A program made the position numbers and the translations under genes. Shown here one piece after another: positions 52,504-60,300 of a stretch of DNA of 64,000 nucleotides. The stretch covers positions 1 to 64,000 of the forward strand of contig CAYJOR010000004.1 in NCBI GenBank assembly GCA_964371865.1. The letters run 5' to 3'. The stretch comes from CAYJAZ01 sp964371865 (GTDB taxonomy: Bacteria > Desulfobacterota > Desulfovibrionia > Desulfovibrionales > Desulfovibrionaceae). The notes beneath the pieces were generated by a model. That model was not told where the DNA came from and did no database searches. It saw only the letters and a list, made by a program, of their open reading frames with translations. How positions within the stretch are numbered: the first letter of the stretch is position 1; every line of letters begins with the position of its first letter.

Positions 52504-53357
52504 AAAGCTACTTTTAGTTTTTGAATTGTCATTGAAATTAAAAATACAAAACAGTTTACTATAACAATTGTTGCACCTACAGGTGTGCTTGCCAGAATTG
52601 AAACGATAATCCCCGTAGCTGCGGAAAAAATTGAAAATATAGCTGCAGTTATAACTACAGAGCGAAAATTTTCAAATAATCGCATGGCAGATAAGGCAGG
52701 AAAAACTACAAGAGCTGAAATAAGTAGAGAACCAACAAGATTCATGGCAACAACAATTACTGCAGCAATCGTAATTGCAATAAGCAGATTATATCTGTCA
52801 ACATTAAGTCCTGTTGCACGTGCAAAAGTTTCATCAAAAGTAATTGAGAAAATTTTATGATAGAATATAACATACATACTTAACACGAAAATTGATAATA
52901 CTGCAGAAATCCAAACATCTGTTTTGGTGAGCGTAAGAATTGATGTAGAGCCAAATAGAGTGTTGCACACATCCGCAGCAATATTTGAAGATGTAGGGTA
53001 GAGATTCAAAAGTAGATAGCCAAAACCTAAAGACCCAACTGAAAGCATAGCTATTGCGGCATCGCCATTAATTTTTGTGTTTTCTCCTAATCGTAATAGA
53101 ATAATGGCACAAACAGCAGTGACAGGAAAAACGAGAATACTTTCATTTGCTAGTTTCAAAGCACTTGCAATTGCTATTGCCCCAAATGCTATGTGAGAAA
53201 GCCCATCGCCAATATAAGAAAATCTTTTTAGAACAAGAGTTACCCCCAGTAAAGAAGAGCAAAGTGCAATGAGAATACCTACAATAAAAGCATATAAAAC
53301 AAAAGGATAGGAAAAATATATAAACAAAGTGGAAAAAGTGTCATTTATTACTTGCAT
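52500..53357 (-). CDS. znuB: Zinc/manganese-type ABC transporter permease
   Basis: Membrane subunit of an ABC-3 family metal importer (about 285 residues, eight or nine hydrophobic segments). Signatures: LGVTLVLKRFSYIGDGLSHIAFGAIAIA near 40-67, TATGLNVDRYNLL near 188, and VGSLLISALVVFPALSAMRL. The start at 53357 (AAAGGTG upstream) overlaps the end of znuC, indicating translational coupling; a GTG at 53366 is possible. Last gene of znuA-znuC-znuB. Zinc is favoured over manganese because of the His-rich binding protein. Confidence 0.92.
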   Translation of the reverse strand: MQVINDTFSTLFIYFSYPFVLYAFIVGILIALCSSLLGVTLVLKRFSYIGDGLSHIAFGAIAIASALKLANESILVFPVTAVCAIILLRLGENTKINGDAAIAMLSVGSLGFGYLLLNLYPTSSNIAADVCNTLFGSTSILTLTKTDVWISAVLSIFVLSMYVIFYHKIFSITFDETFARATGLNVDRYNLLIAITIAAVIVVAMNLVGSLLISALVVFPALSAMRLFENFRSVVITAAIFSIFSAATGIIVSILASTPVGATIVIVNCFVFLISMTIQKLKVAF

Positions 53358-54034
53358 TGTTCGCACCTTTGGTTTGCAAAATATTCATTTCTAGAAAGCA
53401 CGTCAACACAGGAAGAAATACAGACTACATGACTGGAAAAATTTAAAGCATTTTCGCTGTCATGCGTTACCATACAAATAGTAGTTCCTTCATTATTCAA
53501 TTCTTTAACCAGGGAATACATTTCCTTAGTTGAGGCTATATCTAAACCCGAGGTAGGTTCGTCTAAAAGTAGCATTTTATCAGTTGCGCAAAGAGCTCTT
53601 GCAATTAAGGTTCTTTGTTGTTGACCACCTGAAATTTTATTGAAGCTTTTTTTTGCTAAATGCTCTATTTTCATTTTTTCGAGTAAAGTCATTGCTTTAA
53701 TTTTATCTTTTTTAGAATAAAACGGATTGAAGGAATGAGCATTTATACAGCCCGAGAGAACAACTTCCCAAACTGATGCGGGAAAATCTTTTTGTACTTG
53801 AGTTTGTTGTGGGATATAGCCTATTTCATTAAAGCAAAAATTATTACAAAGTTCTACTTTACCTTTGAGTGGTGGTGTCAATCCTAAGATTGTTTTAATC
53901 AAGGTACTTTTCCCTACGCCATTTTCTCCGATAATACAAAAATATTCGCCTTTAGAGATGGTAAAGTTAATATTTTTTAATAAAATCTTATTTTCATATC
54001 CTATTGCAAGGTTATCACATTTAATGAATTCCAT
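53348..54034 (-). CDS. znuC: Zinc-type ABC transporter ATPase
   Basis: ATP-binding subunit of 228 residues. Walker A GENGVGKSTLIK (about 36-47), Q-loop YIPQQTQV, signature KISGGQQQRTLIARAL (about 135-150), Walker B KMLLLDEPTSGLD, and H-loop VTHDSEN. The C-terminal CEQCK may bind metal. It starts 4 bases after znuA stops and overlaps znuB, forming one operon on the minus strand. Confidence 0.95.
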   Translation of the reverse strand: MEFIKCDNLAIGYENKILLKNINFTISKGEYFCIIGENGVGKSTLIKTILGLTPPLKGKVELCNNFCFNEIGYIPQQTQVQKDFPASVWEVVLSGCINAHSFNPFYSKKDKIKAMTLLEKMKIEHLAKKSFNKISGGQQQRTLIARALCATDKMLLLDEPTSGLDIASTKEMYSLVKELNNEGTTICMVTHDSENALNFSSHVVCISSCVDVLSRNEYFANQRCEQCK

Positions 54035-54038
54035 ATTT

Positions 54039-55103
54039 TTACTTTACTAAGGCTTGTTTAAGAGTTTCAAGGTTATTTTGCATAATTGAAAAGTAGCTGA
54101 TGTTATTAGCTATATCACCTGCTTTTATAGATTGTAGAGAATTAAGTATAAGAATATTAGACTGTTTTTTATCACTAGTTGCAAGAATGGTTGTTGCCAG
54201 TGCGTCATTTGAACCATCTATAATAAAGATATTATTGAAATTGAGTTCATCAACTTTTTTTGCTAGAAAGACAACAGTTTCAAAACTGGCTTCTGTATCG
54301 GCAGAACAACCTACAAAAGCTGCAAAATAGTCAATGCCATAGTCATCTACGAGATATCTAAATGGAAACCTATCAGCAACTAAGATAGTTTTTATTTGGC
54401 TTGCTTCTATTGCTTTTTTATATTCATCATCGAGAGCCTGAAGTTTTTTGATATAAGATTGTGCATTTGCACTATATGTATTTGTATTTTCTTTGTCGTG
54501 ATCTCCAAGTAGTACAGAAATACTTTTTACAATGATTTGAGCATTTTTTAATGAAAGCCAGATATGTTCATCATAACCAAAATGCAGGTCGATATTTTCG
54601 TTATTGTGATGCTTATGATCGTGTTCATGCTTATCGTGTTCATGCTTGTCGTGTTCATGCTCATGTCCGTGCTTTCTGTAGTCATGATTATGTGCTTCCA
54701 TGCCCTCAACAATTTCTTCAAGTTTTATCTTACTGCCAAGGCTTGACATAAGATTCACAACTGTTTGTTGTTTATTGATATTTTGCTTAAGTACATTATT
54801 CACCCAAGCGTCGGATTCACCACCGTTGTAAACAAAAATATCAGATTTCGCAATTTTTGTAATATCTTGAATGGTTGGCTGATAGCTATGTAAGTCGACT
54901 CCTGATTTTAATAAAATATCAACTTCTATATTTTTTGAATCCCCCACTATTTCACGCAGCCAATCATATATAGGAAAGGTTGTTGCCAATACTTTAATTT
55001 TTGATTTTTCACTTGCTTCAACATGTAGCGGGAAAATGAAAAAGCTTCCTATAGTAAAAAAAGTCAATAAAAATAAATGGAAAAGACGATTGTTTTTCTG
55101 CAT
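54039..55103 (-). CDS. znuA: Periplasmic zinc-binding protein of ABC transporter
   Basis: Cluster A-I metal receptor of 354 residues. Signal peptide RLFHLFLLTFFTIGSFFIFPLHVEA. Metal-ligand regions: SGVDLHSYQPTIQD (His about 73), FGYDEHIWLSLKNA (His about 181), and ADRFPFRYLVDDYGIDY, where the usual His of this third region (normally HxAF) is replaced by Arg/Phe; the fourth ligand Asp may be in VDGSND-like FIIDGSND. A His/Asp/Glu-rich loop with repeated DKHEH units lies between (about 135-170), typical of zinc receptors. The changed third ligand deserves checking. First gene of the znu operon. Confidence 0.9.
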   Translation of the reverse strand: MQKNNRLFHLFLLTFFTIGSFFIFPLHVEASEKSKIKVLATTFPIYDWLREIVGDSKNIEVDILLKSGVDLHSYQPTIQDITKIAKSDIFVYNGGESDAWVNNVLKQNINKQQTVVNLMSSLGSKIKLEEIVEGMEAHNHDYRKHGHEHEHDKHEHDKHEHDHKHHNNENIDLHFGYDEHIWLSLKNAQIIVKSISVLLGDHDKENTNTYSANAQSYIKKLQALDDEYKKAIEASQIKTILVADRFPFRYLVDDYGIDYFAAFVGCSADTEASFETVVFLAKKVDELNFNNIFIIDGSNDALATTILATSDKKQSNILILNSLQSIKAGDIANNISYFSIMQNNLETLKQALVK

Positions 55104-55165
55104 ATTATCACCTAATTTTAAAAGTATTTATCTCTTACACAAGCAAATAAAATCTATTTTTTATA

Positions 55166-55179
55166 TTGGATAAATCCAA
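55166..55179. promoter_or_regulatory. Palindrome upstream of znuA
   Basis: TTGGATAAATCCAA is a perfect 14-bp palindrome 63-76 bases before the znuA start. Its position suits a metal-dependent repressor operator (Zur or DtxR-type). It does not match the standard Zur box closely. Confidence 0.4.
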
Positions 55180-55778
55180 CTTTATTTATTAATATAAAAC
55201 AATGAATTGGTCAAGGGTTTTATATATTCTTATTTGCTCAAGTATGGAAGGGGAAGAGGGGGGTATACTATACTGTATATATGGGTGCTGCTCCTATGTT
55301 GAGAGGAGCTACTATTAATATCTACCCCTTCAGCTCATTTACGCCTTTATTTCTAAAGAATTTGATAACTTAAGATTCTCTCTTTTGCAAGAAGGAAAAG
55401 AGCAAAGCCCTTGTTGAATATGTAGACACAATCCTTTACGATTTTATTTTATCAAACTATACAGCATATTCAGCTTTATTAGATAAATATAAGGAAACCC
55501 AGCCTAATTAGAAAGAGTAAACGTTAATCTCATTATTAAAATAACACTCATGTGAAATAAAGTTTAGCTAATTGCTACGCCAAAATTCTTGACAGTAGAG
55601 TGTATTATATTGTATTTTTAATGCCTTCTAATATAACTTTTCTTGGTGATAATGATGTCAAAAATAGCAAATTATCAATTAATAGAAGTTCTTCTAGAGG
55701 AGGAAGCCTTGGCTGTAGATTATCAGATACCGGTGCTTCTTCGGAATTTCAATACAAAGTTTTTATGAGGTGATATAA
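55180..55778. other. Decayed sequence between znuA and cinA
   Basis: No intact gene. Short open pieces remain: a plus-strand run from the ATG at 55281 (GAAPMLRGATINIYPFSSF), another reading LVEYVDTILYDFILSNYTAY (about 55410-55511), and MPSNITFLGDNDVKNSKLSI (from about 55621) ending in a stop just before cinA. A hairpin GCTCCT/AGGAGC is at 55290-55309. The pieces look like remains of one or more genes that I cannot identify. Confidence 0.4.
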
Positions 55779-57017
55779 ATGATTTGCGAAATAATTTCCA
55801 TAGGTACGGAACTACTCACCGGCAATACCATCAACACTAACACCGCATATATTGCAAAAGTCATGATGGAATATGGACTTGATTTATATCATCAAAGCGT
55901 TGTTGGCGATAATCCCTCACGGCTTAAAGAAAATTTAAGTAGAGCACTCATGCGTTCTGATATTGTTATAACCACAGGTGGGCTTGGTCCAACTTATGAT
56001 GATTTAACTAAAGAAACGGTTTGTGAGGTTTTAGGGAAAAAACTTGTGGAAAACAAGGAAATATCCAAACTTCTTAGAGATGGCTATGCGAAACTCGGTG
56101 CAGAAATAGCATCGAGTGATCTAAAACAAGCATATATGCCAATTGATGCAACGATAATACCGAATGAAAATGGTACCGCTCCCGGTCTTATTGTAACAGG
56201 TGAAAATAATAAAAAAGTTATTATGCTCCCCGGACCTCCTAGAGAGCTTATCCCGATGGTAGATGGATTTCTAAAGAACTATCTTTCACAACTTACAAAA
56301 AGAGTGATTGTTTGCAGAAATCTAAACACTTATAATTATGGTGAATCCTCTCTTTTTAAATATATTAAAGATTTTGCAGAAAAATCTATCAATCCCTCTA
56401 TTGCAACATATGTAGCAGACTTTGAAGTTGCTGTTAGAATTACAGCATCGGCTGAGGATAAAGCATCAGCAAGTAAACTCCTCGATACAGCGGAACAGGA
56501 AATAAGAAGATTACTGCCCAAAGAAGCAATATACGGAGTTGACGCTATGGGGATTGAGTATGTAATTGTAGAAAAGCTTCGTGAAAAGGGTCTTAAACTC
56601 GCTATAGCCGAGAGTTGCACAGGTGGACTACTCTCTAAGAGAATAACCGATGTGCCGGGTTCGTCCAATGTGTTTGAATACGGAATATGTACGTATAGTA
56701 ATGAGAGCAAACGTAAATTGCTTGGTGTAGATACGGTTGATGAACATGGGGCTGTGTCGTCGCAAACCGCCGTAGCGATGGCACAAGGTATGTTGGATTT
56801 ATCCGGTGCAGATATTGCCGTGGCTATAACAGGTATAGCCGGCCCTGATGGAGGCACTGCCGAAAAACCAGTAGGTCTTGTATATATTGCACTTGCTAGA
56901 AAAGATGACGTAAAAGTATATAGGCATATTTTCTCAGACATTGTCAGTCATACAAGAAATGAAGTGCGTATCAGAACCGCAAGCATGGCACTTACTTATG
57001 TGTTAAATTCAATATAA
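55779..57017 (+). CDS. cinA: CinA-family nicotinamide-nucleotide amidohydrolase/pyrophosphatase
   Basis: A 412-residue two-domain CinA. The N-terminal MoCF/COG1058 domain (1-170) has ISIGTELLTGNTINTNTAYIA and TTGGLGPTYDDLTKE. The C-terminal CinA/PncC domain (about 250-412) has the LAIAESCTGGLLSKRITDVPGSS active-site region and TGIAGPDGGTAEKPVGLVYIA. The family degrades ADP-ribose and deamidates NMN in pyridine nucleotide salvage. A clear GAGGTGATATAA ribosome site. It stands alone on the plus strand between two stretches of decayed sequence, and its protein looks more like those of Clostridia, so horizontal transfer is possible (impression only). Confidence 0.93.
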   Translation: MICEIISIGTELLTGNTINTNTAYIAKVMMEYGLDLYHQSVVGDNPSRLKENLSRALMRSDIVITTGGLGPTYDDLTKETVCEVLGKKLVENKEISKLLRDGYAKLGAEIASSDLKQAYMPIDATIIPNENGTAPGLIVTGENNKKVIMLPGPPRELIPMVDGFLKNYLSQLTKRVIVCRNLNTYNYGESSLFKYIKDFAEKSINPSIATYVADFEVAVRITASAEDKASASKLLDTAEQEIRRLLPKEAIYGVDAMGIEYVIVEKLREKGLKLAIAESCTGGLLSKRITDVPGSSNVFEYGICTYSNESKRKLLGVDTVDEHGAVSSQTAVAMAQGMLDLSGADIAVAITGIAGPDGGTAEKPVGLVYIALARKDDVKVYRHIFSDIVSHTRNEVRIRTASMALTYVLNSI

Positions 57018-57082
57018 GGCTATTCATTTCAGACTGAATAGCAACGACTTTTGGTGATACCTATGCCTTCGGTATGTAGTAT

Positions 57083-57213
57083 GCTGAGGGTGTGGGTAAT
57101 TATATCATGAATAGCTTTGGTATTATCAATGCAAGTGCTTTACTGCAAGCAGATGGTGTAACACTAATTCTTCGTCTAGGTAGTGATGGAAATAGAAAAA
57201 TTATTTTAGATTA
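57083..57213 (+). pseudogene. Short unidentified coding remnant after cinA
   Basis: An open frame reads AEGVGNYIMNSFGIINASAL then LQADGVTLILRLGSDGNRKI and a stop, with no start codon or ribosome site. An in-frame TAG six bases upstream separates it from FGDTYAFGM. It may be a leftover of a larger gene; family not recognised. Confidence 0.35.
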
Positions 57214-57245
57214 AGAATATAATGTTCAAATATCAAATAAGTAAA

Positions 57246-57269
57246 GCATCTGAGATATTTCCCAGATGC
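57246..57269. terminator. Hairpin after the autotransporter gene
   Basis: GCATCTG and CAGATGC pair around a 10-base loop, about 38 bases beyond the autotransporter stop. Only weakly T-rich on the minus-strand side, so terminator strength is uncertain. Confidence 0.5.
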
Positions 57270-57284
57270 CTTCATTTGTGTAAA

Positions 57285-57310
57285 AGAATTAGTTTAGAAG
57301 CACACTCTAG
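57285..57310. repeat. Family I end forming the autotransporter stop codon
   Basis: AGAATTAGTTTAGAAGCACA and CTCTAG make a clear right end. On the minus strand TAG at 57309-57307, the TA border plus the element's first G, is the stop codon right after the terminal Phe of the beta-barrel. Confidence 0.65.
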
Positions 57311-60300
57311 AACTTATAGGTAAATCCTACATTAACTCCATGACTTGTTTCATGCTCAGAAGCTTTCAAGTTATAGTTCAATCCAAAACTCAAGTTATCT
57401 TTCGCAACTTCAACACCAACGCCACCGCTGAATGCAAAGTTATCCACATTTCTCATTTCAAGAGAACTTAAACCTGCTACTGTTGGGATAGAAGTAGTTG
57501 AATTTACATGAGTATCTCCAAAACTCGCAACTACGCCAACATCCGCTTTTGGAGTAATCGCCCAGCCGTTTTCTGTCACGATATCTTTTGAGAATGTCAC
57601 GCCGACAGGAATTGAGAATACGCCTTGATTATCGCTCTTAACGTTATTTACAACACCACCTGCACTTGTTGTTGAGTAATTCTCGGTAGATACATTAGTA
57701 TAGCGCACGCCTGCATGAGGTGTTATGTCAACAGATTCTGTTTCAAAAGTATATTCTCCTGTCAAACCGACTGTAAATACTTGAGAATCTACATCTGCTT
57801 TGAGATTAGACATCTGCATTGATGAAGGCACTTCATATTCTACATCATTGTTTACCGCTGTGTAACCCATATCCGCAGAAATAATGAAGTCGTTTATAGT
57901 CATCGCTCCGTAGAGTGATACACCTAATGAATCGAAATCATTTGTAGTTTTGTTGAAATCGCCATTAGATGTTGAACTACCTGAACCAACACTCAAGGCA
58001 ATACCTAAACGATATTGATTGTTGAAGGTATAGTCAGAACCGATAGCTAATCCTGCGTAATCACTTGAGAAACCAGATTTGAAATGACCTGCTTCGTATC
58101 CACTTGTATGTGTGTGATTATACAAAGGAGATACCCAAAGAGCAAGACCATTGCTCATGGTATTACCTTGAGCAGAACCAGCGTTTAATCCGTTATTATC
58201 TGTATTATCAAGATGTTGTACAGATAAATCAGAACTGCTGTAAGATGACAAACCTGCACGCCCAAGCATAGGAGTAGTTGTAGAGCCTACAACATTAAAA
58301 GCGGTTGTCGCTGTTCCTGCCGCTGCGCCGATTTGCATTGAACCTTCTAAAGTTGCCGCTACAAGATCTTTATTGCTCACGTCAATAAACAGTGAATCAA
58401 TTGCTCGAGAATAGAATTTAATTCCCTCATTTGTGCTGTTGGTATCGAAGCCAATACCATCGCCAAGATTTAGCATAACTTGACCGACAGAAGTATCAAG
58501 CTTTTTGTACTCGCTTGGTAAAAATGCAGCTTTAAGAGTCACAATATATTTTCCTGTAGCATCATCAAACTCGGTAGAGTCTACAAGCAAACCTTGGGAA
58601 GTAAGGAGGAGTAGATTTTGTTCGATATCATTAATACCCCAAGCATTTTTGTCTACTTGCGAATTATCTGTGAAACCGTCCACGATAACAACTTCTTGTT
58701 TTGCTTTACCATCAACAATAAGAAGCTGTGAAGAGCCGTCTACTGAGAGAGTTCCACTTGTTGCACTAAGAGCCGCACTTTCACCAACGCCGTTTGCATC
58801 TACAACAAAAAGTGAGTTTGCGCCGAATATAGCTTCATTCGTAGTAAGGGGTGCATTAGGTAGAGTTGCGCTAATAAGAAGACTACCTGTTGATGAAAGA
58901 GTTTGCGGAGCTCTTACAAATAGAGCAGAACTGATAGAATTCCCGTTTGCTCCCCAAGTGAGTCCGCTTGCATTAAAGCTTTCTTCCGCCCAAGTTACAT
59001 CTGTGTCGCCAAGAACAAGATAGGAGCTTTTGCCGACAACAATATGCCCGTTTATATCATTTGGAAGTTCATTAAGGATAGCTTTTGAAGAGTCTGCAAT
59101 GTCAGCCCCTGTGAAGCTGTGAGTAAGTTTTAAAACTCCGCCATCGAGAACTAATTCATTTGCGTATAAAACCCCGCCCGTGGTTGGAATTGCTTCACCT
59201 ACATTTATAGTTGTACTACTGTCGGCTTTGAAGCTAGCTGTGTGATATGTTGATTCATTTTTTACATTGAAGACATTGCTGCTACCACTATTCGTATTTG
59301 TTGAAGTGGTGTCTTTTACTGTAATATTTCCGACGATATTTACAATGCCTTCATTGTTAAAATCCTTTGTAATTGTACTGTCACTGCCTTGAGTGCCAAG
59401 ATTTACAGTAGAACCGTTGTTATTTGTTAGATTACCGTCAACCAACACTCCATTTGCATCGCCTTGCCCTGTGAGGGTTGTTTCTTTAGCGTTGTTTATG
59501 GTATTGCCAGAAGTTCCGCCTATTACAATAGTTTCACTTTGGTTTTTACCTATAGTTCCGCCTTGGAAGAGTTTATCAGATAAAGAAGTTCCGTCTGTAA
59601 TATCGTCCGCGGTTGCGTTTGTTGTATTGATATCAACACCATCAAGCGTGATTGTTCCCGCGCCTGTAACAAAACCGCTTGTTGCATCTTTTGCACTTGC
59701 TAAGAAATTGGTATAGCTAACATATTCCATTTCGGTAAAGTTAAGATTTTCAAGAACTAACGAACCAAAGTTTTCAAGAGCTTTTTTAACACTTGCCTTT
59801 GAGGTATCTATTGCGCCTGTATCTTTATTTATAATAGCAAAGTCATCTGCACTTGCTATAAGTGTTCCGCTTTCTCTGGTTGTAAACGCACTAGCCGTAC
59901 TTGCAACAGAGAACTCAATATCGGAAACATCAAGAGTTGAAAAAATATCTAAACTACCGTTATCAGCAATATTAAGAGATTTTTCAAAAGATGTTGAATC
60001 TACAATATAAAGCTTTCCACTATTTGAAACTGTGAAATCTTCTTTAAAGTTTGCATTTGCACCATATTCAATCACAAATATACCATCAGTTGTAACATCT
60101 TGTTTAAATATAGTATTCTTGTAAACATATGTTTTTGAATTTGCACCAGTTGTGAAAGCGCCGTTTACTGAGCCACTGTAAAGATTTACAGTACCATTAT
60201 TCGTCATGTCACCTTCAATAAGAACATCTAAGCCCGTACCGCCTTCAATAGAAAGAGTTGAACTAGCCTCAACAGTAGAAGAAGTTACAGCATTATTTAA

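Noticed and set aside
56336..56941. 201-residue minus-strand open frame
   Set aside because: Lies wholly inside cinA in the opposite direction, Ser/Pro-rich shadow composition, no family motif.
58505..59023. 172-residue plus-strand open frame
   Set aside because: Antisense to the autotransporter passenger; low-complexity shadow of its repeats.
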